A stretch of 64,000 nt of DNA from Nitrosomonadales bacterium (GTDB lineage: Bacteria; Pseudomonadota; Gammaproteobacteria; Burkholderiales; Gallionellaceae): the NCBI GenBank assembly GCA_023259055.1, contig JAHFQZ010000001.1, positions 124,001 through 188,000 on the forward strand. The letters run 5' to 3'. The notes beneath the pieces were generated by a model. The model had not been told where the DNA came from. It worked only from the letters and a program-made list of their open reading frames with translations, and did not search any database. Each line of letters starts with the position of its first letter. The first letter of the stretch is position 1. A program made the translations under genes and the position numbers. Positions 53,977 to 63,149 of the stretch are shown one piece after another.

Positions 53977-55341
53977 TTAGTGCGCTCCCTGTTCGGCCGT
54001 TTCACTGTTCTTCAGATGCAATTTGCGGTGATAAACCATTTCCTTCACTTCATACATCGACACGGATGGGAACACTTTACAGAACCCCATGAACAGCATG
54101 GTAAACCAACCGAAGCTGGCGAACACCATGCCCCATTGAACAAAGCCCGGCCATTGATCGTGATCCCATGTCCAAGGGTAGTAGCCGTGCGAGAATGTCG
54201 GCGCAACAATCATCCAGCGTTCCAGCCACATGCCCAGGTTCAATAACAGCGATACCACGAACAGCACCGGAACGTTGGTCTGGAAACGTTTGAAAGCCAG
54301 CATCAGCGGCACCACCGAACCGCAGAAAATCATCCCCCACCAGAATGGCGCGAAAGGGCCGACCACCTTCTGAATCAACACGTCCTTGGAGGCCTGATCG
54401 TGGCTGTACCAGACGGAGGCAAATTCCACCGCATTCAGATAGGTCCATATCATCGCAATCGCGAAAGTCAGACGCACAGTCTTCTTCAGGATAGGCAAGG
54501 TCATGTATTCCTCAAACTTGAACACGTAGCGCAAGATGATGAACAGGGTGATGATCGCCGAGCAACCGGAATACAGCGCACCGGCCACGAAGTACGCCGG
54601 AAACGAGGTCACGTGCCAGCCGGGTTGTTGCGACATGGCGAAGTCGGCGGCCACGATGGAGTGCACCGACACTGCCAGTGGAATCAGGAAACAGGCAATG
54701 GTCAGGTAAGTGACACGGAAGTTACGCCATTGGCGGTCAGTTCCTTCCCAGCCCAGTGACAACAAGGTGTACAACTTCTTGCGCCATCCTTCGTGGAGAT
54801 GATCGCGACAAATCGCCAGATCGGGGATCATGCCTATGTACAGAAACAGGATCGACGAGCTTAAATAAGTAAAGATCGCCATCGCATCCCATAGCAGCGG
54901 GGACTGGAAGTTCGGCCACAAGCCGCGCTCGTCTGGATACGGCACCGAGTAGTAGAACTGCCATAAACGTCCCAAGTGCACCATTACGAACAGCCCCGCT
55001 GTCATCAGCGAGAAGGTTGTCAGCGCTTCGGCGAAACGAAAAATCGGCTTACGCCAGTCGGCATGCATCAAGTGCAAAATCGCGGACAACAGCGTCCCGG
55101 AGTGGCTCATGCCGATCCAGAAAATGAAGGTAGAGATATACAGCCCCCACGCATGCGGGTTGTTCTTATTCGCTACACCCATCCCTGTTTGGTACTGGTA
55201 CACCTCGCAGCCTACGCCCACGCAAAATGCTGCGAACGCGAAAAACAGGATGACCCAATACAGCTTTCTCGGGCTTTCCATGCTCTTCAGCACGTCTTGG
55301 TTAATCTGCGCCCAAGCTATGTCTTCACGGATATCTTTCAT
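53977..55341 (-). CDS. actC: Alternative complex III NrfD-like quinol subunit ActC
   Basis: 454 residues with about ten membrane helices of the NrfD/PsrC family. The conserved opening after the first helix, GLYISTFIFWIGMSHSGTLL, and histidines in LHLMHADWRKP match the quinol-site region of ActC. It lies between actB2 (64 bases upstream) and actD (one base downstream). Confidence 0.93.
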   Translation of the reverse strand: MKDIREDIAWAQINQDVLKSMESPRKLYWVILFFAFAAFCVGVGCEVYQYQTGMGVANKNNPHAWGLYISTFIFWIGMSHSGTLLSAILHLMHADWRKPIFRFAEALTTFSLMTAGLFVMVHLGRLWQFYYSVPYPDERGLWPNFQSPLLWDAMAIFTYLSSSILFLYIGMIPDLAICRDHLHEGWRKKLYTLLSLGWEGTDRQWRNFRVTYLTIACFLIPLAVSVHSIVAADFAMSQQPGWHVTSFPAYFVAGALYSGCSAIITLFIILRYVFKFEEYMTLPILKKTVRLTFAIAMIWTYLNAVEFASVWYSHDQASKDVLIQKVVGPFAPFWWGMIFCGSVVPLMLAFKRFQTNVPVLFVVSLLLNLGMWLERWMIVAPTFSHGYYPWTWDHDQWPGFVQWGMVFASFGWFTMLFMGFCKVFPSVSMYEVKEMVYHRKLHLKNSETAEQGAH

Positions 55342-55405
55342 TGTTGTTTCCTAGAGAAATTGCAGTAATTTTGCCAACCGGGTGCCCGGCCAAAAGTTTT
55401 TCGGA

Positions 55406-56275
55406 TTAAACGGCGCTTTCGCGCACCCGCTCCAGATACATCACCGAGGGATAGGGGCGCAACTCTTCAAAAATTCGATACCCGCGCAACCCACTCCCAC
55501 CCTCCTTCTGATCCTTGACTTGTGCATCTTTATCCAACTCAACCTGTTGAGATTGCCATTGCTTGTGCACTTTTGATTCGGGGTCAACCAGATTGCCGAA
55601 AGTAATGGCACTGGTTGGACAGGCTTGCTGACAGGCCGTCTGCACATCGCCGTCATGCACGAGGCGGCCTTCGTTCTTGGCTGTTCCCTTGGCGGCATGC
55701 AGGCGTTGCACGCAGAACGTACATTTCTCCATCACACCCTTGCTGCGCACCGTCACATCAGGATTAAGCTGCTGATTCATTTCGGCAGGCCAAACGTTGT
55801 CGGTGGTGGGATAGTCATACCAGTTAAAATAACGCACCTTGAAAGGGCAGTTGGCCGAGCAATAACGTGAACCGACACAACGGTTATAAATCTGCGAGTT
55901 CAAGCCATCCGCAGTATGGTTGGTCGCGGCAGCCGGGCATACCGTTTCGCAAGGGGCAGCTTCACACTGCTGACACATCATCGGCAGGAATTGAGCGCCC
56001 TGTTCGGGGAAGTCGCCGCCACCTGCAACACCAAGGCTCTCGTCCCAGTAACGTTCGATGCGTATCCAGTGCATGACATGGCCGTGCTGATATTTCTCCT
56101 TGCCCACTACCGGCAAATTATTCTCCGCATAACAAGCCACGCTGCACGCATTGCAACCGGTACAGGCATCAAGGTCGATACTCATCGCCCACTTGTACGG
56201 ATCATGCGGTTTGTCATCAACCGGATGGAAGTGACGGAACTGTGCCCAGTTCTCTAATAGATTGTTTACCGACAT
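55406..56275 (-). CDS. actB2: Alternative complex III iron-sulfur subunit (ActB C-terminal part)
   Basis: 289 residues with cysteine sets CTGCNACSVAC, CQQCEAAPCETVC, CVGSRYCSANC, CTFC and CQQACP, enough for four iron-sulfur clusters. This is the ferredoxin half of ActB, which in many organisms is fused to the molybdopterin-like half. Here it is a separate gene starting three bases after actB1 ends. It has no signal peptide, so it is probably carried to the periplasm with the Tat-exported partner. Confidence 0.92.
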   Translation of the reverse strand: MSVNNLLENWAQFRHFHPVDDKPHDPYKWAMSIDLDACTGCNACSVACYAENNLPVVGKEKYQHGHVMHWIRIERYWDESLGVAGGGDFPEQGAQFLPMMCQQCEAAPCETVCPAAATNHTADGLNSQIYNRCVGSRYCSANCPFKVRYFNWYDYPTTDNVWPAEMNQQLNPDVTVRSKGVMEKCTFCVQRLHAAKGTAKNEGRLVHDGDVQTACQQACPTSAITFGNLVDPESKVHKQWQSQQVELDKDAQVKDQKEGGSGLRGYRIFEELRPYPSVMYLERVRESAV

Positions 56276-56278
56276 ACC

Positions 56279-58477
56279 TTAGACCTCCTTCGAAAGATCG
56301 ACTTCATCGGTGGACATGCTCACGGCAATCTTCCTGCCCATTTGCTTGCCACCTGCAGAACCCTCATCCTTGACCACGATGACGCACTGCCCGGTCTTGC
56401 TGACCTTGACGCGCGTTTCATGCATCGCCAATTCACCGGTTTCCTGGTCAAACACCGCATCCAGAATCTGGAACGGGTTCGCGCCATATCCCTTGGCATA
56501 ACGGCCCAACGCATCGTGACCGCGACCTAACGGCACAGAAATCGCGTCCGGGTGAATGCCGGGAAACAAATAAGCTTGCGCCTTGATTGAGCCGCTCCTG
56601 GAAGTTACCTCGAGGATATCGCCTTCCTTGATACCTAACTCGGCCGCTTTTTTGGGATGGATCTCTACCCAGGAATCCCATACGATGGTAGTCAATGGAT
56701 CCGGCGATTCCTGCAACCAGGGTTGGTTGGCATGGCGGCCATCGCGCAGGCTGGCTGTCACACCCGGAATCAAATGCAACGGATATTGCGCATCTGCGGC
56801 AGATGGAGCCGGCAGCGTCAACCCTACCACACTGGCTTTGCCGGACAACGCCCCGGACGAACCCGCCAGCTTGACGATGCCCTTGGTCAGGGTATCGTTC
56901 CAGAAGGTGTCATCATCAGCACCGCCCCCACCCAACGCGCCCTTGTTCTGCAACATTGCGGCGCGCAGATAGGCGTAATAGTCGTCAAAACTCTTGTACT
57001 CTTCGGCACGACGTTGTTTGACCAAGGCCAACAGAATGTCGCCCATGCCGCGCGTATTGGCGTGCAACTTTTCCATCAGCGGTTGCTGAATATTGATTTG
57101 CGCGCCTTCGGCCATGTACTCGGGAACCTGTGTATTCCAATCTTCCAGCGCGGAATCCAGCGGCAACACCAAATCAGCCTGCAACGCGGTTTCATCGAGG
57201 TAGTGTGCGAACGACACCTTGAAATCCGCCTTGGCAAGATTGTCCTTGAACTTCAACGCACCCGGCGCGGTGAATACCGGGTTGGCCGCGTAGCTGAACA
57301 ACACTTTGTACTTACCGGCGGCCAGACCGTCGTTCAACGACTTCAGCGCAGCGGTATTACCCTTCGCCGGAGCCATTTGCGTGAACGTCACGGAGGATGA
57401 TGCTTCGATTGTCTTGCCAACATTACCCAATACATGGTTAAGCAAATTGATTGCGGCGGCATTTTGCGAGCCGTGCGCATAACCTTCCGCCGCACTGCCC
57501 GCCAACACCAGACTAGGCGAGCGCAATTTCAGCAAGGCTGCGATCTTGTCTATTTGCCCGGGCGGGACGCCGGTTTCTTTGCTGACACGGATTCTGTCGT
57601 AACCCTTCACAGCGGCCGCTATATCGCCACTGGCCATACCCAGTTCGTTGATGATACCCAATGCCAGAATACCTTCGGTTCCCGGACGCACGGGAACCCA
57701 GCGATCCGCGTTTGCACCAGTCAAGGTCATCTTCGATTCCACCTGGATCAACACGCCACGCTGACCATCCACGCCTTTACGGAACTGCGCGTATTGTTGC
57801 GAGAAATGCACCGGAGACACCCAGCTGCCAAGAAAGTCTGCACCGAAAGACAGCACCACCTTGGCTTTGTTGATATTGAAACGCGGCATCTCTATGCCGT
57901 AGGCTTTCTTGTTGGCAGCGCGCGCCACAGCCGGTGCAAGCGCTTCGTACACGTAATGATTCTTGCAGCCGATGCTGGCCAGATAGTTACCCAGCAATAC
58001 CTTGAGATGGCCACTCACCCCGCCGCTCAAGAACGCGACTTCTTCACCCTTTGCGCCGTTCAGCTTTTCAGCAATCAGCGCGTAAGCCTTGTCCCAGGTG
58101 ATGGTTTCAAACTTGTCACCCTTACGCAGCATCGGCTCGCGCACACGATCAGGATTGTAGTGATGTTGCACTCCCGCCTGCCCCAAACCGCAGGTCTTGC
58201 CGCGATTGATCGCGGAAGCAGGGTTGCCTTCCAGCTTCAACACACGTCCCTCGCGCACACGGCCATTTATGCTGCAACCCGCATCGCATTGCGCACAGGT
58301 CGAGTTGTAATACACGCCGATACCGGGAATCGCATAGTCCGCAGCTTCCACATAGGAAACCACCGTTTCCTTACCGTCTTCGATAGAGGTGTTGCCACAG
58401 CCGCTTAGCGCGGCTGCCGCGCCACCCCAGCCCAACACCTTCAGAAAATCACGCCGATCCAGACCACTGTCAATCAT
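56279..58477 (-). CDS. actB1: Alternative complex III molybdopterin-like subunit (ActB N-terminal part)
   Basis: 732 residues from the ATG at 58477, chosen because AGAGAGG lies five bases upstream and the protein then opens MIDSGLDRRDFLKVLGW, a Tat signal. The body is a molybdopterin oxidoreductase-type fold. It retains CAQCDAGC and a downstream GKTCGLGQ, the positions of an N-terminal iron-sulfur cluster in related enzymes. A metal cofactor is usually absent in ActB. It lies 39 bases after actA and 3 before actB2. Confidence 0.92.
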   Translation of the reverse strand: MIDSGLDRRDFLKVLGWGGAAAALSGCGNTSIEDGKETVVSYVEAADYAIPGIGVYYNSTCAQCDAGCSINGRVREGRVLKLEGNPASAINRGKTCGLGQAGVQHHYNPDRVREPMLRKGDKFETITWDKAYALIAEKLNGAKGEEVAFLSGGVSGHLKVLLGNYLASIGCKNHYVYEALAPAVARAANKKAYGIEMPRFNINKAKVVLSFGADFLGSWVSPVHFSQQYAQFRKGVDGQRGVLIQVESKMTLTGANADRWVPVRPGTEGILALGIINELGMASGDIAAAVKGYDRIRVSKETGVPPGQIDKIAALLKLRSPSLVLAGSAAEGYAHGSQNAAAINLLNHVLGNVGKTIEASSSVTFTQMAPAKGNTAALKSLNDGLAAGKYKVLFSYAANPVFTAPGALKFKDNLAKADFKVSFAHYLDETALQADLVLPLDSALEDWNTQVPEYMAEGAQINIQQPLMEKLHANTRGMGDILLALVKQRRAEEYKSFDDYYAYLRAAMLQNKGALGGGGADDDTFWNDTLTKGIVKLAGSSGALSGKASVVGLTLPAPSAADAQYPLHLIPGVTASLRDGRHANQPWLQESPDPLTTIVWDSWVEIHPKKAAELGIKEGDILEVTSRSGSIKAQAYLFPGIHPDAISVPLGRGHDALGRYAKGYGANPFQILDAVFDQETGELAMHETRVKVSKTGQCVIVVKDEGSAGGKQMGRKIAVSMSTDEVDLSKEV

Positions 58478-58516
58478 CACAACCTCTCTTGAAAATTCTT
58501 GAAATGTCATGCCCGT

Positions 58517-59248
58517 TTATTTGTGGCATTGCCAGCAATCATTAGGGCCCTGCGCCTTGATATTGTTAGTGTCTTGCGCCTTGACTTCGCCACCGGCGGT
58601 ACCAGCGACTGGCTTCTGGAAGCTATACCAGTAGGCCTGGTTGCCAACCGGCGTTCCGCCTGCTGCCGTCACAGGATGATCCTTCTGATGGCAATTTGCA
58701 CACCAACCCATGGTCAACCCTTTGCTGCGACGTGCAACCGTCATCTGCTTCACGTCGCCGTGGCAATAACCGCATGCCTCCTGGGTCGGGCGATTTTGCT
58801 GCTCGACGAAACGCTTGATGTGACGCTCGTGGTTGAAGCGGACGAAGTCGGGCATGTCATGCACCTTCTTCCAGGGAACCGGCTTTTTCGCATCCCAGTA
58901 CTTGAACAGCTCCTGGATACGAGGCTTATTGCGCACGCTCTCGATGCTCTGATGACAGCCGATACATTTCTGCAACGTCGGAATCCCCGCGACTGCACTA
59001 CGCCTGGCATAGGTATGGCAATACATGCAGTCGATCTCCATGCCACCCTTAAGCGGGTCGCTATTGGTAGGGTCGCTCGGATTACGAAGACCTGCATGGC
59101 GATCATGAGGAAACTCGATTGGCTGAACGACTTGCGGACCTGAACTATCCTCAGTCGTTAGCGCTGGCTGCGGGGCATCGGCTGCATAACTATTTACAGT
59201 AGCAAACAATCCCATCAGCAAAACAAATAAACTTAACAAACAGCGCAT
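58517..59248 (-). CDS. actA: Alternative complex III pentaheme cytochrome ActA
   Basis: 243 residues from the ATG at 59248, which gives a clean signal peptide (MRCLLSLFVLLMGLF); a 68-residue upstream extension is non-coding. Five heme sites are present: CMYCH, CIGCH, CGYCH, CANCH and CWQCH, the usual ActA count. It is the first gene of the operon, about 150 bases downstream of a strong promoter. It probably passes electrons between the complex and periplasmic carriers. Confidence 0.94.
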   Translation of the reverse strand: MRCLLSLFVLLMGLFATVNSYAADAPQPALTTEDSSGPQVVQPIEFPHDRHAGLRNPSDPTNSDPLKGGMEIDCMYCHTYARRSAVAGIPTLQKCIGCHQSIESVRNKPRIQELFKYWDAKKPVPWKKVHDMPDFVRFNHERHIKRFVEQQNRPTQEACGYCHGDVKQMTVARRSKGLTMGWCANCHQKDHPVTAAGGTPVGNQAYWYSFQKPVAGTAGGEVKAQDTNNIKAQGPNDCWQCHK

Positions 59249-59374
59249 TGTAAAGGCTCCCCCCCGGCAAACAATGACCCCATGCCAGCTTCTGCCAGCA
59301 TGAACGAACAAGTAAATCGAATTATTCTTTGAGATACGATGTGTCGCGATAAAAATTATTATCTGCTTATTTTC

Positions 59375-59407
59375 CGTCCGAGCGAGTTCGGCGCGACCAC
59401 ACGGACG
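59375..59407. promoter_or_regulatory. CGTCCG/CGGACG inverted repeat at the act start site
   Basis: CGTCCG (59375-59380) and CGGACG (59402-59407) lie at and just downstream of the expected transcription start of the act operon. This is a possible operator or leader hairpin. Confidence 0.4.
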
Positions 59408-59408
59408 A

Positions 59409-59437
59409 ATAATGTCTAGTTTGAAAAATAAAGTCAA
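59409..59437 (-). promoter_or_regulatory. Sigma-70 promoter of the act operon
   Basis: On the minus strand TTGACT (59437-59432), 17 bases, then CATTAT (59414-59409). Both boxes are near consensus with ideal spacing. The 5' leader to actA would be about 150 bases. Confidence 0.8.
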
Positions 59438-59931
59438 TACAGAAAATCGCATCCATCATCAACTTTGCAAAAATTTATTTGCTTCACAGAATCACAGCAT
59501 TTGCTTATATACCTTTTCAAATTAAACCATAGGGTCACCATGAATGAAGAACAGGCCGTACTGGATGGTTTGCCCAGAAAGAAAATTTACCGCGGGTATT
59601 GCGGTTGCAGGGTAGGTGGATCAGATTCGCGAGCAGATGAACACACGTTTTTGGCGGGAATTGCATCAACGCCTAAACGCGTTGATTGCCGAGAAGCCAA
59701 CCAGCGGACATTGACACAAGTAGCTAGTCGAGCCCTCAGATGAAAGGGACGCACTGGATAGCATGGTCGGATTGCATTGCAAGTTACACACATAGCTTCC
59801 GCTTTATTTGAGTCCGACGCTCGAACAGCAATATCTGTGCGAGCACTGGTATATTTTCCTTGGGATAGTGTGGGTTTCCGCGCTCCCGGCGGATCAACTG
59901 ACCAGCAAATGCAGCAATCAGATCGGTGCGA
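59438..59931. other. Region between the act promoter and the Nif3-like gene
   Basis: About 490 bases. The only notable frame is 59540-59743 on the plus strand (67 residues, MNEEQAVLDGLPRKKIYRG), behind a weak GGGTCACC site, with no recognised family. A different frame in the same stretch looks coding-like (IREQMNTRFWRELHQRLN) but contains a stop, which hints at a decayed gene. Nothing else is visible. Confidence 0.4.
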
Positions 59932-60678
59932 TCAAATGGGATTGGGCTGATCGAAGAAACAGTGTTCCAAACCAAATTGGATTGCCAGATGCTCGCCCAG
60001 CGCCTGGATACCCAGGCGCTCGGTGGCATGGTGTCCAGCGGCGATGAACGCCACGCCGCTTTCCTGCGCGAGATGAAAATTCTGTTCGGAAATTTCTCCG
60101 GTGATATACGCATCTACACCTTGCGCGATAGCCGCCTCGAAATAACCTTGTGCGCCCCCGGTGCACCACGCCACTTTTTGCATGGTCATGGCATCGTCGC
60201 CAATGACTTGTGGTGCGCGATTCAATGCATGCGCAACCCGCCGGGTAAATTGCGCCAGTGTCTGAGCATGCACCAACGATCCCAGCCAGGCGATGTTCTG
60301 TTCGCCGAATCTGCCCTGCTCCACCAAGCCCAGCAACTTGCCGAGTTGTGCGTTGTTGCCCAGCTCTGGATGTGCATCAAGTGGCAGATGATAAGTCAGC
60401 AAACTTACATCGTTGCTCAACAACCGGGCGATACGCCGTTTCTTGATACCAACTATCGTGGCATCTTCATTGCGCCAGAAATAGCCGTGATGCACCAGAA
60501 TCGCGTCCGCACCCCATTCAATCGCCGAATCCAGCACGTTCTGCGAAGCTGTTACCCCGGTAGCGATACGCCGAATTTCTGCTCGCCCCTCTACCTGCAC
60601 GCCATTCGGGCAGTGATCTTTGAACAGACCGGTTTGCAACAGGCTTGCGTTATAATCGCGCAATTCATTGAGCAGCAT
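59932..60678 (-). CDS. Nif3-like dinuclear metal centre protein (YbgI family)
   Basis: 248 residues. Metal-site histidines are in AILVHHGYFW near residue 65, YHLPLDAHPELGNN, and AAGHHATERLG near the end, the standard Nif3/YbgI set. It starts MLLNELRDYNASLL. Its molecular role is debated (GTP cyclohydrolase I type 2-like or hydrolase). It is divergent from the htrA-like gene with a 39-base gap. A long plus-strand frame covers it but is a shadow. Confidence 0.92.
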   Translation of the reverse strand: MLLNELRDYNASLLQTGLFKDHCPNGVQVEGRAEIRRIATGVTASQNVLDSAIEWGADAILVHHGYFWRNEDATIVGIKKRRIARLLSNDVSLLTYHLPLDAHPELGNNAQLGKLLGLVEQGRFGEQNIAWLGSLVHAQTLAQFTRRVAHALNRAPQVIGDDAMTMQKVAWCTGGAQGYFEAAIAQGVDAYITGEISEQNFHLAQESGVAFIAAGHHATERLGIQALGEHLAIQFGLEHCFFDQPNPI

Positions 60679-60717
60679 GAGTTTCCCTTAATCCGAACAA
60701 TACAAATTAATCATACC

Positions 60718-61872
60718 ATGCGTAAACACTGGCTATTATTTACTCAGACCGTCACCATCGCGTTGGCGCTGCTGTTTATCATCCAAACCCTCAAGCCGGA
60801 GTTGCTGCCAAGCGCGGCGCATGGCGGAGTGGTTACCCTCCATGAAAGTGCGCCATTGGATGAAGACAGCAAGTCACTTGGCTCAGGCCTGAGTAGCGCG
60901 GCAAAAAAAGCCATGCCTGCGGTGGTGAACATCTTTACCAGCACTATCGTCAAGACTCCACCCTCCCCCTTTATGGATGACCCGCGTTTCCGAGAATTCT
61001 TCGGCGATCCTGGTGAAGGCGAACCACAAAGCAGATCCAGCCTTGGCTCAGGGGTAATTGTCAGCCCTGATGGCTATATCCTCACCAACCGTCATGTAGT
61101 AGAAGCCGCCGATCAGATCGAAGTCGCGCTGACGGACGGACGGAAGGCAAAAGCACATGTTATCGGTTCCGATCCCGAAGCAGACCTTGCCGTAATCAAG
61201 ATCGAACTGCCCGGCAAATTCCCCTCCATCATTTTCGGGCATTCGGAACATGCTCAAGTCGGGGACATGGTGCTTGCCATCGGCAATCCGTTTGGCGTCG
61301 GACAGACAGTGACCATGGGTATCATCAGCGCGCTCAAGCGCGACCACCTGGGGCTCAGTACTTTTGAAAATTTTATCCAGACCGATGCCGCAGTCAACCC
61401 TGGCAACTCCGGTGGCGCATTGGTGGATGTTAACGGCAATCTGATCGGTATTAACAGTGCGATCTATTCACCGAATGGCGGTTCGCTCGGCATCAGCTTT
61501 GCCATTCCAGTCAGCACTGCAAAAAAATCCATGGAACAAATCATTCAATATGGCTATGTGACGCGCGGCTGGATCGGTGCTGGCGTACAGGAACTTACTC
61601 CCGAACTGGTCGAATCCTTCAAACTCGGAGATATCAAAGGTGTATTGATTACCGATGTGATACACAACAGCCCTGCGGAAATGGCCGGTGTAAAAACCGG
61701 CGACATTCTGGTCTCAATTGACAACAAGGCCATCTACAACTGGGGCTCCATGCTTGAAACCGTTGCCAATCTTCCACCCGGCAAAATTGTACCCATTAAA
61801 CTGGTACGCAACGGCGGAGTAACGGTTATGCAAGTAAAAATCGGCAAACGGCCAAAACCGGCTGTGCGGTAA
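60718..61872 (+). CDS. Membrane-anchored trypsin-like protease with one PDZ (DegS/AlgW-like)
   Basis: 384 residues from the ATG at 60718; the frame is open 264 codons further but that part is antisense to the Nif3 gene. One N-terminal membrane helix is followed by the protease domain with His126 (TNRHVV), Asp156 (EADLAVIKI) and Ser231 (GNSGGAL), then a single PDZ domain ending near residue 378. This layout is that of DegS/AlgW, periplasmic stress sensors or quality-control proteases, rather than two-PDZ DegP. Its position beside tatABC is usual in betaproteobacteria. Confidence 0.92.
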   Translation: MRKHWLLFTQTVTIALALLFIIQTLKPELLPSAAHGGVVTLHESAPLDEDSKSLGSGLSSAAKKAMPAVVNIFTSTIVKTPPSPFMDDPRFREFFGDPGEGEPQSRSSLGSGVIVSPDGYILTNRHVVEAADQIEVALTDGRKAKAHVIGSDPEADLAVIKIELPGKFPSIIFGHSEHAQVGDMVLAIGNPFGVGQTVTMGIISALKRDHLGLSTFENFIQTDAAVNPGNSGGALVDVNGNLIGINSAIYSPNGGSLGISFAIPVSTAKKSMEQIIQYGYVTRGWIGAGVQELTPELVESFKLGDIKGVLITDVIHNSPAEMAGVKTGDILVSIDNKAIYNWGSMLETVANLPPGKIVPIKLVRNGGVTVMQVKIGKRPKPAVR

Positions 61873-61884
61873 TGGCTTGGACTG

Positions 61885-62619
61885 TCAGGGCTGATCCCCC
61901 TTCATCCTGCCCTTGCCCACCCATGCGGCAACCACGATTCCCGCCTCATAAAGCAACCACAGCGGAATGGCCAGCATGAATTGTGACACCACATCCGGTG
62001 GGGTGAATATCGCGCCCACCACAAATGCGCCGACCACCACATAGGGACGGATTTCGCGCAACTTCTCGACCGTGACGAATCCCATGCGCACCAGTATCAC
62101 CACCACTACCGGCACCTGGAAAGTGGTGCCAAATGCCACGAACATCGTCAAAACGAAGCTGAGGTACTTATCAATGTCAGTCATAACCGCCACACCCTTC
62201 GGCGCGGATGCGGTGATAAAACCGAACACTACCGGGAACACCAGAAAATAAGCAAACGCCATCCCGCAAACAAACAGTGTCGTGCTGGCAACGATGAGCG
62301 GCACGACCAAACGTTTTTCATGCGCATATAAACCAGGTGCGATGAACCTCCATATTTGAAAAAGTATGTAAGGCAAGGCGATTACAAAAGCAGTCATCAT
62401 CGCCACCTTGAGCGGCACGAAGAACGGCGTTGTGACATCGGTGGCGATCATCTGCCCACCTATGGGCAGCTTGGCCAATAGCGGTTGCGCCAACAGTGCG
62501 TAGAGATCGGAGGCCCAGGGAAACAGGCAGATGAACACCAACGTCAAGGCCACCACGGAATTCAGCAAGCGGGTGCGCAATTCGATCAAATGGGTGATGA
62601 AACTCTCGGTAGCGCTCAT
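61885..62619 (-). CDS. tatC: Sec-independent translocase subunit TatC
   Basis: 244 residues from MSATESFITHLIELRTRLLNS. The frame opens 16 codons earlier, but that part runs into a dispersed repeat at 62658. Six membrane helices are present, with the signal-binding N-terminal HLIELRTRL, and PFFVPLKVAMMTAF and FIAPGLYAHEKR are family motifs. TatC recognises twin-arginine signals such as that of ActB1. It lies downstream of tatA and tatB. Confidence 0.95.
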   Translation of the reverse strand: MSATESFITHLIELRTRLLNSVVALTLVFICLFPWASDLYALLAQPLLAKLPIGGQMIATDVTTPFFVPLKVAMMTAFVIALPYILFQIWRFIAPGLYAHEKRLVVPLIVASTTLFVCGMAFAYFLVFPVVFGFITASAPKGVAVMTDIDKYLSFVLTMFVAFGTTFQVPVVVVILVRMGFVTVEKLREIRPYVVVGAFVVGAIFTPPDVVSQFMLAIPLWLLYEAGIVVAAWVGKGRMKGDQP

Positions 62620-62657
62620 TTGGGCAGCTATGAAATCTGTTGTGTCACTTCCGCACA

Positions 62658-62680
62658 TGGCCAGCAAAGTCGCTGGTTAT
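62658..62680. repeat. TGGCCAGCAAAGTCGCTGGTTAT repeat arm
   Basis: A compact hairpin (CCAGC...GCTGG) whose complement begins AACCAGCGACTTTGC, matching the arms at 26379 and 31944. It lies at the possible upstream start of tatC. Confidence 0.6.
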
Positions 62681-62712
62681 GCGTGGGGATGACAGCTTGT
62701 TAGAGGCGAACA

Positions 62713-63084
62713 TCAGGATTTTGGTTGCGCCGATGACGATTCAACGGATGATTGTGGAGGCAATTGCACCTGCTGTTGCGCCTCTTGCAGCGGCTTTGTT
62801 ACAGTGACATTGAGTTGTTGCATATGTTGATCAAGCGTTTGTGTGGCCTGCTGCACCGATTGTTCTACCGCGCTGGCTTCGGCTTGGACTTTTTGCTGCA
62901 ACTGGCGATACTCTTCGACTGCCATGTCGCGCTCGATGTCGGCCTTCACGCCGTTCACGTACCGTTGCGCCCGCCCATACAGATGCCCCAAGGTACGCGC
63001 CACTTTCGGCAGACGTTCCGGCCCGATAACGATGAGTGCCACCACCATTACCACCATCAGCTCCGCAAAACTGAAATCAAACAT
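62713..63084 (-). CDS. tatB: Sec-independent translocase subunit TatB
   Basis: 123 residues. One N-terminal helix (MFDFSFAELMVVMVVALIVI) is followed by GPERLPKVARTLG and a long amphipathic, Gln-rich coiled tail. The Glu in FAELM is the TatB hallmark. It follows tatA and precedes tatC. Confidence 0.95.
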   Translation of the reverse strand: MFDFSFAELMVVMVVALIVIGPERLPKVARTLGHLYGRAQRYVNGVKADIERDMAVEEYRQLQQKVQAEASAVEQSVQQATQTLDQHMQQLNVTVTKPLQEAQQQVQLPPQSSVESSSAQPKS

Positions 63085-63149
63085 GGTTTAAAGCTTGCAT
63101 AGATTGGCCAAACGAATCATGGAGTTTACGCCGCATAATTCCCGCACCC

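Noticed and set aside
57434-58408. 324-codon plus-strand frame
   Set aside because: Antisense shadow of actB1, with no ribosome site and histidine-rich text typical of a reversed high-GC gene.
59540-59743. Possible remnant of petA (Rieske protein) N-terminus
   Set aside because: The resemblance is slight (KKIY followed in another frame by TAGIAVAG), and it is on the strand opposite to sspA, where petA would not be.
59926-60717. 264-codon upstream extension of the protease frame
   Set aside because: It lies antisense to the complete Nif3-like gene, and the protease homology with its signal anchor begins at 60718.
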